Source of the DNA: Acidovorax sp. 210-6
Lineage (GTDB): Bacteria; Pseudomonadota; Gammaproteobacteria; Burkholderiales; Burkholderiaceae_C
Assembly (NCBI RefSeq): GCF_010020825.1
Contig: NZ_JAACJE010000001.1
Span: forward strand, 1,550,001 to 1,614,000
Length of the DNA stretch: 64,000 bases
Direction of reading: 5' to 3'
Part shown: positions 9,141-18,257 of the stretch, one piece after another
Layout of the letters: the number at the start of each line of letters is the position of its first letter
Position numbering within the stretch: position 1 is the stretch's first letter
Made by a program: the position numbers and the translations under genes
The notes under the pieces: model-generated
The model's input: only the letters and a program-made list of their open reading frames with translations
Databases searched by the model: none
Told to the model about the DNA's origin: nothing

Positions 9141-10653
9141 AGGTGTCCCTGGGCCGCATGCGCCGCGCCAGCGCGCTGGCCGTCAGCGCCTGTTCGTCGG
9201 GCCAGGTATCGGCGGCGCGGCCATGGGCATACACCGCCTCGGCAGCCGCATCGAGCGGTGCCGGGCCGGCGGCCCAGTACGCGCCGATCAGGCCGGCGAG
9301 CACATCGCCGGTGCCTGCCGTGGCCAGGAGGGCGTTGCCGGTGGGGTTGATTCGCGGCGCTTGGTTGGGCGCTGCCACTACCGTGCCCGAGCCCTTGAGC
9401 ACCACCACGCACTGGAACCGCTCGGCCAGCTGCTCGGCCGCCGCGAGGCGGTGCGACTGCACGCTGGCGGTATCGGTGCCCAGCAGGCGCGCTGCTTCCA
9501 GCGGATGGGGGGTGAGCACGGTGGCATGCGCTTTTGGCGCGCGGTCTGCCAGGGCCTGCGCGAGCGCGGCGTCGGAGGCGATGGCGTTGAGCGCGTCGGC
9601 ATCGAGCACCAGGCGTGGGGCCTGGGCCAACACCTGGGGCAGTGCGGCGCGCACGGCCTCGCCGCCACCACAGCCGCACACCACAGTGAGCTGTTCGAGC
9701 TGCAGCGCATCGACATGGCGGAACATCAGTTCGGGTTGCCGCACATCGAGATCGAGCGTGCCGCCCAGCAGCGCCACCAATACCCGGCCTGCACCGCCAT
9801 GCAACGCCGCGCTGGCGGCGAGCAGCGCCGCGCCGCCCATGCCCAGCCCCCGGGCGTCAAGGCCTTCGCCACCGATCACGGCCACATCGCCATAGCTGCC
9901 CTTGTGGCTGGCGTGCGCTCGCGCTGCGGCGGCGGGCGGGCCTGCCAGCCAGGCGCTGGCAGCCTCGCTCTGGCAGGGGACGCCCAGGTCGTCCCACCAG
10001 ACGGTACCTGCGGCATCGCGCCCGGCACCGGTGAACAGGCCGGGCTTGAGTGTCAGCAGGCTCAGGGTGTGGCGCGCGGCGGGGGGCGCAGCGCCACGCA
10101 TGGGCGCAAGGCCAGGGGCATATTGCCCGGTGTCGGCCTGCAGGCCCGAAGGGACGTCCACGCACAGCACGGGCGCCGGGCTGTGGTGCAGCGCATGCAG
10201 CAGCACCGTCAGTCGTTCGGAGGGGGGTGGGCGCTGGTCGCCCGGCGCCAGGCCGATGCCCAGCAAGGCGTCGATGCACAAATCCTGCGGTCCCAGCGGA
10301 TGGGGGGCCTGCTGACTGAAGGCCACGCCCGCGTCCTGCGCGCGCTGCCAAGACAGGCGGGCGTCGGCAGGTGCTGTCTCGGGGGCGCCCAGCCAGGTCA
10401 CCACCACGGGCATGCCTGCCCGGTGCAGCAGCATGGCGGCTTCCAGCCCGTCGTCGCCGTTGTTGCCAGGGCCGCAGGCGATCCATACGGTGCGTGCATG
10501 TGGGGCCATGGCGCGTGCCAGCCGGGCCACAGCCAGCCCGGCGCGCTGCATCAGGGTGTGGGGGGGCAGAGTGGCGGCGGCGCTGTGTTCCAGCCGCCGC
10601 GTGGCGGCGGTGTGGTGCAGCGGGTGGGCCTGGGTGGGATGGACGCGTTGCAT
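9127..10653 (-). CDS. nnr: Bifunctional NAD(P)H-hydrate epimerase / ADP-dependent dehydratase
   Basis: Repairs hydrated NADH and NADPH: the N-terminal YjeF_N domain (about 25-220) epimerises R- and S-hydrates and the C-terminal ribokinase-like domain (about 240-505) dehydrates the S form using ADP. Visible motifs are GPGNNGDDGL and DALLGIGL in the epimerase half. The dehydratase half has GSYGDVAVIGG, TVLTPHPLEAARLLG and the nucleotide-binding NALLATAGTGDVLAG. At 508 residues the length fits the fused family. It lies 70 bp downstream of the DadA-like gene on the same strand and overlaps the convergent AraC gene by 14 bp. Confidence 0.95.
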   Translation of the reverse strand: MQRVHPTQAHPLHHTAATRRLEHSAAATLPPHTLMQRAGLAVARLARAMAPHARTVWIACGPGNNGDDGLEAAMLLHRAGMPVVVTWLGAPETAPADARLSWQRAQDAGVAFSQQAPHPLGPQDLCIDALLGIGLAPGDQRPPPSERLTVLLHALHHSPAPVLCVDVPSGLQADTGQYAPGLAPMRGAAPPAARHTLSLLTLKPGLFTGAGRDAAGTVWWDDLGVPCQSEAASAWLAGPPAAAARAHASHKGSYGDVAVIGGEGLDARGLGMGGAALLAASAALHGGAGRVLVALLGGTLDLDVRQPELMFRHVDALQLEQLTVVCGCGGGEAVRAALPQVLAQAPRLVLDADALNAIASDAALAQALADRAPKAHATVLTPHPLEAARLLGTDTASVQSHRLAAAEQLAERFQCVVVLKGSGTVVAAPNQAPRINPTGNALLATAGTGDVLAGLIGAYWAAGPAPLDAAAEAVYAHGRAADTWPDEQALTASALARRMRPRDTFTPA

Positions 10654-10723
10654 GGCGGCACGGGGCGAGTCGGGAATCTGGCCATTGTGCCGCTGAAGTG
10701 CCCTACGGGCGGGTGTGAAACAC

Positions 10724-11968
10724 CTACTGCCAGCGCTGCGGCGCCCAGGATTCGCTGGGCAATGCCGGGGTGCGCTGGGCCAGCTGGTCAGCCAGCAGGC
10801 GCGCGCTGCCGCAGGCCAGGGCCCAGCCGCTGGCGCCGTGGCCGAGGTTCAGCCACACACCAGGGGTGCCGCTGGGCCCGATGGCCGGGGCGCCATCGGG
10901 CAGCATGGCGCGGGCGCCGCGCCACACCTGCACGCCACTGGCGTGGGTGACGCCGCCTGGAAAGCACTCGCCCAGCACGCGGTACAGCGCGTGTACCGTC
11001 TGCGGATGGGCCTCGTGGGCGCGGCCCAATTCGGCGCCACCGGCAATGCGCACGCGCTGGCCCAGGCGGGCGATGGTGCTGCCGCTGGCGATGTCCACTA
11101 CCGCGCTCTGGGGCGCGTGCAGGGCCTCGCGCATGGGCGCGCTGAGGGTGCTGCCATGCAGGGCTGCCAGCGGCAACCGCAGGCCCAGGGGGTGCAGCAG
11201 CGCTGCGGCCTGGGCACCGGCGCACAGCACCACGGCATCGAAGGGGCGTGGGCTGGCTTCGCCCTGGATCTGCAGGCCCGTGGGCGTGGTGCACACGCGC
11301 TCCACCGCGGCGCTCCATTGAAAGTCGGCCCCCTGCCGTTGTGCCGCCTGGCGCAGCAGCAGTGCGAACTGGCGGCAGTTGCCTGCCAGCCCATCGGGCA
11401 GATGCAGCGCACCCGCCAGCGCCAGCGTGGGGGAGAGGCCGGGTTCGATGCGGCGCGCCGTGTCGGCGTCCACTTCCAGCGCGGTGTGGCCGGTTTCGCG
11501 CAGGGCCTTGAGCAAGGGGGCTGCGGCCTCGGCGTCTTGGGCGCTGCGCAGCAGCAGCAGGGTGCTGGAGCTGTGCTCGAAGGGCAGATCCAGTTGCTGG
11601 GTCAGCTCCAGCAACCGCGCCTGGCTGTAGCGGGCCAATTGCAGCAAGGCCAGCCCTGCGGGTTGGGGGCTGTGTGCTGCCCGTGCCGCGGCGCGGCGCC
11701 ACTGGTGCAGCCAGGACAGGTCGGACAGCGAGAGCTGGCGCCCCAAGCGCAAGGGGGCCTTGCGGCCCAGCCAGCGCGCGGGTGCGAGCAGGCCGGGCAG
11801 CGCCCAGGGAATGGCGGCCGCCGGGGCCAGCAGGCCGCCGGTGGCAAAGCTGTCCTGGGTGGCGGCGGCGTTGTGGCGGTCGAATACGGTGACGGCATGG
11901 CCGTCGGCGGCCAGTTCGTAAGCGGTGGTGACGCCGACGATGCCGGCGCCCACGATGGCGATCTTCAT
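10724..11968 (-). CDS. FAD-dependent D-amino acid dehydrogenase-like oxidoreductase (DadA family)
   Basis: A 414-residue FAD oxidoreductase of the DadA/DAO group, which oxidises D-amino acids to keto acids and passes electrons to the respiratory chain. The N-terminal dinucleotide-binding motif GAGIVG (residues 7-12), VTVFDRHN at the end of the second strand and a C-terminal GHGASGWALACGSARLLA loop are family features. The ATG at 11968 begins directly with the Rossmann strand MKIAIVGAG; a longer frame upstream would run through the repeat and is rejected. The substrate (D-alanine or another D-amino acid) is not decided by sequence. The whole 49-bp gap to the upstream amidase gene is part of a dispersed repeat. 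Confidence 0.88.
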   Translation of the reverse strand: MKIAIVGAGIVGVTTAYELAADGHAVTVFDRHNAAATQDSFATGGLLAPAAAIPWALPGLLAPARWLGRKAPLRLGRQLSLSDLSWLHQWRRAAARAAHSPQPAGLALLQLARYSQARLLELTQQLDLPFEHSSSTLLLLRSAQDAEAAAPLLKALRETGHTALEVDADTARRIEPGLSPTLALAGALHLPDGLAGNCRQFALLLRQAAQRQGADFQWSAAVERVCTTPTGLQIQGEASPRPFDAVVLCAGAQAAALLHPLGLRLPLAALHGSTLSAPMREALHAPQSAVVDIASGSTIARLGQRVRIAGGAELGRAHEAHPQTVHALYRVLGECFPGGVTHASGVQVWRGARAMLPDGAPAIGPSGTPGVWLNLGHGASGWALACGSARLLADQLAQRTPALPSESWAPQRWQ

Positions 11969-11978
11969 GGATTCAGGT

Positions 11979-12038
11979 ATTTTTGGCTTGCAGCGCAATA
12001 GGGTAAAGCGCTGGCAGCTATTGTTTTTGTAGCAATTC
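11979..12038 (-). repeat. Dispersed two-hairpin element, copy 2; supplies the amidase stop codon
   Basis: Minus-strand reading: GCTAC then six bases then ATAGC (hairpin 1), CAGCGC and GCGCTG (hairpin 2), ending GCCAAAAAT. The TAG inside ATAGC is the stop codon of the amidase gene, and the element encodes its last residues (LQKQ). Confidence 0.8.
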
Positions 12039-13376
12039 TTCGATCTGAAGGCCCACATGCAGTACGGTGTCGTCGTGCAGCGCAGCGTGCCAGACCATCA
12101 GGCCCACGGGCAATTCGCCCGCAGTGTGGCAGGGCAGCGAGAGTGCGCAGCCGTCCAGCAGGTTGACTGCGCTGGTGTTGCGCAGCAGCAGGGCGTTGAC
12201 GCGGAAGAACTCGGCGTCGCGGGCTGCATCCATGGCGGCGTCCTGCCCGTCGGCCGGGGCCACGCTGGCCAGCAGCGGCGCCGTGATCGGCACCGTGGGC
12301 GAGAGCAGGGCGTCGTACGGTGCCATGCAGGCCTGCATGTCCGCGATCCACTGCTGGCGCGAGCGCAGCAGGTCGATGTATTCCCAGGCCCGCAGTGTGG
12401 CGCCTGCTTCGATGCGCTTGCGCACGCGCGGGTCGTAGCGCTCGCCCGCGCGCTGCAGCAGTTCGCGGTGCCAGGCATAGCTTTCGGGGGCCGAAAAGCC
12501 GTAGGCGGGTTGCTGCCGCATGGCGGGCAGGTCGATTTCGGCGATCTGCGCGCCGGCCTGGCGCAGTTGTGCCAGCGTGCGTTCAAAAGCCTGGGACACG
12601 GGGGCGTCCAGCCCGTCGAGGAACACCGTGGTGGGCACGGCCAGCCGCAGTGCGGGCAGGGGCGCCGTGCTGCGCGCCACGCGGCGCTGGGCCAGCACCT
12701 CATGCACCACGATGGCGTCTCGCACCGAGCGTGTGGTGGCGCACACGGTGTCCAGCGTGGTGGACAGGGGCAGTGCGCCCTGCGTGGGCACCAGCCGGGC
12801 CGTGTTCTTGAAACCCACGACGCCGTTGAGCGCCGCCGGAATGCGGATGGAGCCGCCCGTGTCCGAGCCCAGGCCCACAAAGGCCGCCCCTGTGGCCACC
12901 GACACGGCGGCGCCCGAGGACGATCCGCCCGGCACGCGCGCCGGGCCGACCAGTGTGCCAAAGCGCCCGTCGTGGGCTGCCGGCGTGCCGTGGTGCGGGT
13001 TGACGCCCACACCGGAAAAGGCGAACTCGGTCATGTTGGTGCGGCCGATGACGGCTCCGCCCGCTGCGCGCAGCCGGGCCACGGCCGGGCAGTCGGCTGA
13101 GGCGGCGGGAGCGTCGGCCAGCACCACCGACCCTGCGGGGGTGGGTTGGCCCTGCAGGTCGAACAGGTCTTTCACCGAAACCGCCAGTCCGGCCAGCGGC
13201 AGGTGCTGCAGGCTGGGATTGGCGGCCTGGCTGCGGGCTTCGTCGAAGCCGGTGCGGACGAAGGCGTGGCGGCAGGCAGTGGACTGCGCAGCGGCAATGG
13301 CGCGCTCCATTTCCTGCGGCGCGCTGGTCTGGTGCGACTGCAGCATGCGCCGGGTGGTATCAAGGTCTGGGAGCAT
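12018..13376 (-). CDS. Amidase signature family protein
   Basis: A 452-residue amidase-signature hydrolase. The Ser-cisSer-Lys triad is visible as Lys69 (AVSVKDLFD), Ser152 (PGGSSSG) and nucleophile Ser176 (GSDTGGSIRIPA), with the Gly/Ser-rich loop between. It resembles GatA, but no gatB or gatC is adjacent, so a stand-alone amidase acting on small amides is more likely than tRNA-dependent transamidation. The ATG at 13376 was preferred to a longer frame that would run into the rpsB leader. It is divergent from rpsB and lies upstream of the DadA-like gene on the same strand. The last codons and stop belong to a dispersed repeat. Confidence 0.9.
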   Translation of the reverse strand: MLPDLDTTRRMLQSHQTSAPQEMERAIAAAQSTACRHAFVRTGFDEARSQAANPSLQHLPLAGLAVSVKDLFDLQGQPTPAGSVVLADAPAASADCPAVARLRAAGGAVIGRTNMTEFAFSGVGVNPHHGTPAAHDGRFGTLVGPARVPGGSSSGAAVSVATGAAFVGLGSDTGGSIRIPAALNGVVGFKNTARLVPTQGALPLSTTLDTVCATTRSVRDAIVVHEVLAQRRVARSTAPLPALRLAVPTTVFLDGLDAPVSQAFERTLAQLRQAGAQIAEIDLPAMRQQPAYGFSAPESYAWHRELLQRAGERYDPRVRKRIEAGATLRAWEYIDLLRSRQQWIADMQACMAPYDALLSPTVPITAPLLASVAPADGQDAAMDAARDAEFFRVNALLLRNTSAVNLLDGCALSLPCHTAGELPVGLMVWHAALHDDTVLHVGLQIEELLQKQ

Positions 13377-13381
13377 GCGTG

Positions 13382-13390
13382 TGCTAGAAT
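13382..13390 (+). promoter_or_regulatory. Extended -10 promoter of the rpsB operon
   Basis: TGCTAGAAT is an extended -10 (TG, one base, TAGAAT) lying 137 bp before the rpsB start. No good -35 is present, as expected for an extended -10 promoter. The long leader (about 130 nt) would leave room for S2-type autoregulation, but I could not confirm a conserved fold. Confidence 0.55.
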
Positions 13391-13527
13391 CTTTGGGTTT
13401 TGCTGGGTGCGGCTGCAAGCGCAGTGGCCTTGGCAAGACCAATCGCAAACCAGTCCAAACAAGGTGTTGCAGCCCGCCTGGGCGCAATTGTCGGGCTGGA
13501 TTTTAGACCCAACCTTCGGAGAATCTC

Positions 13528-14277
13528 ATGTCCGTTACCATGCGCGAAATGCTGGAAGCCGGTGTCCACTTCGGTCACCAAACCCGCTTCTGGAACCCCA
13601 AGATGGCCCCCTACATCTTCGGCCATCGCAACAAGATCCACATCATCAACCTGGAAAAGTCGCTTCCGCTGCTCCAGGGTGCTGCCAAGTTCGCGCAGCA
13701 ACTGTCGGCCAACCGCGGCACCATCCTGATCGTCGGCACCAAGCGCCAGGCCCGTGACATCGTGGCCGCCGAAGCGCAGCGCGCTGGCGTGCCTTTCGTC
13801 AACCAGCGCTGGCTGGGCGGCATGCTGACCAACTTCAAGACCGTCAAGACCTCGATCAAGCGTCTGAAGGACATGAAGGCCCAGCAGGAAGCCGGTCTGG
13901 ACGCCATGAGCAAGAAGGAGCAGCTCATGTTCGTGCGCGAGATCGAAAAGCTGGAAAAGGACATCGGCGGCATCCAGGACATGACCACGCTGCCCGACGC
14001 CATCTTCGTGGTGGACGTGGGCTTCCACAAGATCGCCATCGCTGAAGCCAAGAAGCTGGGCATTCCGCTGATCGGTGTGGTGGATACCAACCACTCGCCC
14101 GAAGGCATCGACTACGTGATCCCCGGCAACGACGACTCTGCCAAGGCCGTGGAACTGTACGTGCGCGCCATCGCTGACGCCATCGTCGAAGGCCGTAACA
14201 ACGCCGTCGCCGAAGTGGTGAAGGCTGTGGGCGAGGGTTCCGACGAATTCGTCGAAGTGGAAGAATCCGCTGCCTGA
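13528..14277 (+). CDS. rpsB: 30S ribosomal protein S2
   Basis: Ribosomal protein S2 of the small subunit, 249 residues, the usual bacterial length. The N-terminus [20 protein letters not shown], the block [16 protein letters not shown] and the C-terminal [20 protein letters not shown] are diagnostic. A good ribosome binding site (GGAG) precedes the ATG. It heads the block that continues with tsf; a strong hairpin with a T run between the two suggests partial termination so that S2 and EF-Ts are made in different amounts. Confidence 0.99.
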   Translation: MSVTMREMLEAGVHFGHQTRFWNPKMAPYIFGHRNKIHIINLEKSLPLLQGAAKFAQQLSANRGTILIVGTKRQARDIVAAEAQRAGVPFVNQRWLGGMLTNFKTVKTSIKRLKDMKAQQEAGLDAMSKKEQLMFVREIEKLEKDIGGIQDMTTLPDAIFVVDVGFHKIAIAEAKKLGIPLIGVVDTNHSPEGIDYVIPGNDDSAKAVELYVRAIADAIVEGRNNAVAEVVKAVGEGSDEFVEVEESAA

Positions 14278-14306
14278 GGCCCCCGGCCCGCGCAATGACC
14301 TGCGCG

Positions 14307-14340
14307 AAAAAAAGTGGGGCTCGAACAGCCCCCTTTTTTT
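14307..14340 (+). terminator. Intrinsic terminator or attenuator between rpsB and tsf
   Basis: GGGGCT (14316-14321), loop CGAAC, AGCCCC (14327-14332), flanked by an A run on the left and seven T on the right. Downstream genes have the same direction and no clear new promoter is seen, so it probably attenuates rather than fully stops transcription. Confidence 0.8.
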
Positions 14341-14375
14341 ATCTGTTGAACTGAACTGAATACGGAGAAAAAACA

Positions 14376-15302
14376 ATGGCTGCAATTACCGCAAGCATGG
14401 TTGCCGAACTGCGCGGCAAGACCGACGCTCCCATGATGGAGTGCAAGAAGGCCCTGACTGAGGCCGACGGCGACATGGCCAAGGCTGAAGAGCTGCTGCG
14501 CGTCAAGCTGGGCACCAAGGCTGGCAAGGCCGCTTCGCGCGTGACCGCCGAAGGCGTGGTCGCCAGCTTCATCGAAGGCTCCACCGGCGCGCTGATCGAA
14601 GTCAACAGCGAAACCGACTTCGTGAGCAAGAACGACAGCTTCATCGCCCTGGCCAAGGCTGCTGCCGAACTCGTGGCCAAGCACAACCCCGCCAACATCG
14701 AGGCCCTGGGCGCTCTGCCCTACGCGCAAGACGGCTTCGGCCCCACGCTGGAAGACGTGCGCAAGGGCCTGATCGGCAAGATCGGCGAGAACATGTCGTT
14801 CCGCCGCTACCAGCGCTTCAGTGGCTCCAACCTGGCCTCCTACCTGCACGGCTCGCGCATCGGTGTGGTGGTTGAGTTTGACGGTGACGCCAATGCCGCC
14901 AAGGACGTGGCCATGCACGTGGCTGCCATGAAGCCCGTGGCCCTGACCAGCGCCGACGTGCCCGCCGACCTGATCGCCAAGGAGCGTGCGGTCGCTGAAG
15001 GCAAGGCTGACGAAGCCAACAAGGAACTGGTGGCTGCTGGCAAGCCCGCACAGAGCGCTGAAATCACCGCCAAGCGCATCGACGGCGCCGTGCAGAAGTA
15101 CCTCAAGGAAGTCTCTTTGGCCGACCAGGTCTTCGTGAAGGCCGCCGACGGCAAGCAGACCGTGGCGCAGATGCTCAAGGCCGCCAACACCACCATCAAG
15201 AGCTTCACGCTCTACGTCGTGGGCGAAGGCATCGAGAAGAAGCAGGACGACTTCGCTGCTGAAGTGGCCGCCCAGGTGGCAGCCGCCAAGGGCGCTGCCT
15301 GA
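14376..15302 (+). CDS. tsf: Translation elongation factor Ts
   Basis: Guanine nucleotide exchange factor for EF-Tu. The protein has 308 residues. The N-terminal UBA-like region contains [19 protein letters not shown] and the core the Tu-contact signature ([12 protein letters not shown]). The ATG is preceded by GGAGA at suitable spacing. It lies 98 bp after rpsB behind a hairpin terminator and is followed by pyrH, the conserved bacterial order. Nothing unusual is visible. Confidence 0.99.
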   Translation: MAAITASMVAELRGKTDAPMMECKKALTEADGDMAKAEELLRVKLGTKAGKAASRVTAEGVVASFIEGSTGALIEVNSETDFVSKNDSFIALAKAAAELVAKHNPANIEALGALPYAQDGFGPTLEDVRKGLIGKIGENMSFRRYQRFSGSNLASYLHGSRIGVVVEFDGDANAAKDVAMHVAAMKPVALTSADVPADLIAKERAVAEGKADEANKELVAAGKPAQSAEITAKRIDGAVQKYLKEVSLADQVFVKAADGKQTVAQMLKAANTTIKSFTLYVVGEGIEKKQDDFAAEVAAQVAAAKGAA

Positions 15303-15360
15303 TCCTGCCATTGCACCTGCCGTCGATTTTCTCAACCCCCTTTCACCTATGGAGCCTGCC

Positions 15361-16083
15361 ATGACCGTCGCCACCCCAGCCTACAAGCGGATTTTGCTCA
15401 AGCTGTCGGGTGAGGCGCTCATGGGAGACGACGCCTTCGGCATCAACCGCGCGACCATCGTGCGCATGGTGCAGGAGGTGGCCGAGGTCACCCGCATGGG
15501 CGTGGAAGTGGCGGTAGTGATCGGCGGCGGCAATATCTTCCGTGGTGTGGCCGGTGGTGCCGAGGGCATGGACCGCGCCACCGCCGACTACATGGGCATG
15601 CTGGCCACGGTGATGAATGCCCTGGCCCTGGCCGATGCCATGGACAAGCAGGGCCTGACGGCCCGCGTCATGTCCGCCATCTCGATCGAGCAGGTGGTGG
15701 AGCCCTACGTGCGCCCCAAGGCACTGCAGTACCTCGAAGAGGGCAAGGTGGTGGTGTTTGCCGCAGGCACGGGCAACCCCTTCTTCACCACCGACACGGC
15801 GGCAGCGCTGCGCGGCGCCGAAATCGGTGCCGAGCTGGTCCTCAAGGCCACCAAGGTCGATGGCGTGTACACCGCCGATCCGCACAAGGACCCGACGGCC
15901 ACGCGCTATGCCAAACTCAGCTTCGACGAAGCCATGGTGCGCAATCTGGGCATCATGGACGCCACGGCCTTTGCGCTGTGCCGTGACCAGAAACTGCCCG
16001 TCAAGGTGTTCTCGATCTTCAAGCCTGGTGCACTCAAGCGCGTGGTGCTGGGCGAGGATGAAGGCACCCTGGTGTACGCCTGA
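15361..16083 (+). CDS. pyrH: Uridylate kinase (UMP kinase)
   Basis: Phosphorylates UMP to UDP with ATP in pyrimidine nucleotide synthesis; bacterial enzymes are hexamers regulated by GTP and UTP. The 240-residue protein has the amino-acid-kinase fold: [14 protein letters not shown] at the N-terminus, IGGGNIFRG for phosphate binding, and [17 protein letters not shown]. The ATG at 15361 is chosen over one 12 bp upstream because GGAG (15351-15354) is spaced correctly for it and lies inside the longer reading. It is followed by frr after 26 bp. Confidence 0.98.
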   Translation: MTVATPAYKRILLKLSGEALMGDDAFGINRATIVRMVQEVAEVTRMGVEVAVVIGGGNIFRGVAGGAEGMDRATADYMGMLATVMNALALADAMDKQGLTARVMSAISIEQVVEPYVRPKALQYLEEGKVVVFAAGTGNPFFTTDTAAALRGAEIGAELVLKATKVDGVYTADPHKDPTATRYAKLSFDEAMVRNLGIMDATAFALCRDQKLPVKVFSIFKPGALKRVVLGEDEGTLVYA

Positions 16084-16109
16084 CGTCCATCCCGTGTGAG
16101 GAGAAAAAC

Positions 16110-16667
16110 ATGATCGCCGACATCAAGAAAAACGCAGAGGCCAAGATGGGCCAGTCCATCGCGGCTTTCAAGAACAACCTCGCCAAGATTCGCACCGGCC
16201 GCGCCAGCCCTGGGCTGCTCGATAGCGTGCAGGTCGAGTACTACGGTTCCATGGTGCCGCTGTCCCAGGTGGCCAACGTGTCCTTGCTGGACTCGCGCAC
16301 GCTGAGCGTTCAGCCCTGGGAAAAGGGCATGGGTGCCAAGATCGAGAAGGCCATTCGCGAGAGCGATCTGGGCCTGAACCCCGCCAGCATGGGTGATCTG
16401 ATCCGCGTGCCGCTGCCGCCCATGAGCGAAGAGCGCCGCAAGGAAATGACCAAGCTCGCTCGCAATGAGGGCGAGGCCGCCAAGGTGGCCGTGCGCAACC
16501 TGCGCCGCGATGCCAACGAAGCCGTCAAGAAGCTGGTCAAGGACAAGCAAGCATCCGAAGACGACCAGAAGCGCGCCGAGGCCGATATCCAGAAGGCCAC
16601 CGACCGGCACATTGCCGAGATCGACACGCTGGTCACTTCCAAAGAGCAGGAGATCATGGCGGTCTGA
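16110..16667 (+). CDS. frr: Ribosome recycling factor
   Basis: Splits post-termination ribosomes together with EF-G. The 185-residue length, the N-terminal segment [20 protein letters not shown], and the block [20 protein letters not shown] are standard for RRF, as is the helical C-terminal [15 protein letters not shown] strong binding site (GTGAGGAG) precedes the start. It is part of the pyrH-frr-uppS run, with 8 bp to uppS. Confidence 0.99.
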   Translation: MIADIKKNAEAKMGQSIAAFKNNLAKIRTGRASPGLLDSVQVEYYGSMVPLSQVANVSLLDSRTLSVQPWEKGMGAKIEKAIRESDLGLNPASMGDLIRVPLPPMSEERRKEMTKLARNEGEAAKVAVRNLRRDANEAVKKLVKDKQASEDDQKRAEADIQKATDRHIAEIDTLVTSKEQEIMAV

Positions 16668-16675
16668 GGACTGCC

Positions 16676-17401
16676 ATGGTTCACGCTTTTTCCATGGCTG
16701 TTGCTTTGGTGCCGCCTCGGCATGTGGCCATCGTCATGGATGGCAACGGCCGCTGGGCCCAGCGCCGTTTTCTCCCGCGCCTGGCAGGCCACAAGCAAGG
16801 TGTGGAGTCGCTGCGCCGATGCGTGCAGGCCTGTGCCCAGCGCGGCATTGGCGTGCTCACGGTGTTCGCGTTTTCGTCCGAAAACTGGAACCGTCCGCAG
16901 GACGAGGTGTCCGGCCTGATGGAACTCCTGGCCAAGGCCCTCACGCGCGAGGTGCCGCAACTGTGCAAAGACGGCGTGCGCCTGCACTTTGTGGGCGAGC
17001 GTACGGGCCTGTCCGACAAGGTGCGCGAAGGCCTGGCCCAGGCCGAGCGCGAGACGGCGCACAACAGTCGCCTGGTTCTCAACGTGTGCTTCAACTACGG
17101 TGGGCGCTGGGACATTGCCCAGGCGGCAGCGCAACTCGCCGCGCGCGGCGAAGCCATCACCGAAGCCAGCCTGGACCGTGCCATGGCCTTGTCCCACGTG
17201 CCCGACCCGGACCTGTTGATTCGTACCGGCGGCGAGATGCGCCTGAGCAACTTTCTGCTCTGGCAGGCGGCCTACTCGGAGCTGGTGTTCAGCGACCGTT
17301 TGTGGCCCGAGTTTGACGAGGCTGCGCTGGACGAGGCCATTGCCGCCTTCCATGCCCGCGAGCGGCGTTTCGGCAAGACCTCTGAGCAAGTGAAAGCCTG
17401 A
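16676..17401 (+). CDS. uppS: Isoprenyl transferase (undecaprenyl diphosphate synthase)
   Basis: A cis-prenyltransferase that builds the C55 undecaprenyl diphosphate carrier for peptidoglycan and O-antigen. The 241 residues show HVAIVMDGNGRWAQRR with the catalytic Asp, TVFAFSSENWNRP, and the C-terminal LLIRTGGEMRLSNFLLWQ region that binds isopentenyl diphosphate. A GAGG lies before the ATG. The gene ends one base before the cdsA start, indicating coupled translation. Confidence 0.98.
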   Translation: MVHAFSMAVALVPPRHVAIVMDGNGRWAQRRFLPRLAGHKQGVESLRRCVQACAQRGIGVLTVFAFSSENWNRPQDEVSGLMELLAKALTREVPQLCKDGVRLHFVGERTGLSDKVREGLAQAERETAHNSRLVLNVCFNYGGRWDIAQAAAQLAARGEAITEASLDRAMALSHVPDPDLLIRTGGEMRLSNFLLWQAAYSELVFSDRLWPEFDEAALDEAIAAFHARERRFGKTSEQVKA

Positions 17402-17402
17402 A

Positions 17403-18257
17403 ATGCTCAAGCAGCGCATCCTCACCGCCCTGGTTCTGCTGGCCATTCTGTTGCCTGCCCTGTTCCATCCATCGCCCGTGGCATTCACCGCGGTCATTCT
17501 GGTGCTGATGGCGGCGGCGGCCTGGGAGTGGGGGCGGCTCAACGCCTGCGGCCCCGTGGGCTCGGTGCTGGTGGGCGCTGCCTGCCTGGCGCTGTGCGCT
17601 GCATCTTGGGCGCTGGGTTGGGTGCAGCGCCCGCTGGGGGTGCTGTGGCTGGCCGGTGGTGGCTGCTGGGTGCTGGGCAGTGCCTGGCTGCTGCGTGCGG
17701 GCGTGCCAGGGTGGCCGCGGGTGCCTGCCGCGCTGCGGCTGGTGGCGGGTATTGCTGCCCTGTGGATGGCATGGATGGCCGTGGTGCAGGCCCGCGCGCT
17801 GGGCGTCAATTTTTTGCTGTCGGTGATGTGCCTGGTCTGGATGGCCGACATCGCCGCCTATTTTGCGGGCCGCAAGTTCGGCCTGCGCTTCACGCGCGCC
17901 AAGCTGGCGCCCTCCATCAGTCCCGGCAAGAGCTGGGAGGGCGTGTGGGGTGGCGTTGCGGGCGTGCTGCTGCTGGCGCTGGGCTGGGTGCTTGCCGATG
18001 CGCATTTCCAGGCGGATCAACCCAGCTTTTACACCGTGGTGGCGCGCCAGGGCTGGTGGATGTTGCTGGTCGTCGCCTTGTTCATGACGGCCATGAGCGT
18101 GGCGGGGGATCTGGTGGAATCGCTCATCAAGCGCAGCGCGGGCGTCAAGGACAGCAGCCAGCTGCTGCCCGGCCATGGCGGCGTGCTGGACCGCGTGGAC
18201 GCGCTGTTGCCCACGCTGCCGCTGGCCCTGATGATCACAACGCTGCTCTCCCCATGA
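17403..18257 (+). CDS. cdsA: Phosphatidate cytidylyltransferase (CDP-diacylglycerol synthase)
   Basis: An integral inner-membrane enzyme that makes CDP-diacylglycerol from phosphatidate and CTP, the branch point for phospholipids. The 284 residues contain about eight hydrophobic spans and the C-terminal CdsA signature (KRSAGVKDSSQLLPGHGG, then VLDRVDAL). It starts one base after the uppS stop, and its own stop overlaps the dxr start (ATGA). Confidence 0.97.
   Translation: MLKQRILTALVLLAILLPALFHPSPVAFTAVILVLMAAAAWEWGRLNACGPVGSVLVGAACLALCAASWALGWVQRPLGVLWLAGGGCWVLGSAWLLRAGVPGWPRVPAALRLVAGIAALWMAWMAVVQARALGVNFLLSVMCLVWMADIAAYFAGRKFGLRFTRAKLAPSISPGKSWEGVWGGVAGVLLLALGWVLADAHFQADQPSFYTVVARQGWWMLLVVALFMTAMSVAGDLVESLIKRSAGVKDSSQLLPGHGGVLDRVDALLPTLPLALMITTLLSP

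Noticed and set aside
12018-13376. Amidase as GatA of the tRNA amidotransferase
   Set aside because: The catalytic triad fits, but gatB and gatC are absent from the neighbourhood, and stand-alone amidases share the same motifs.
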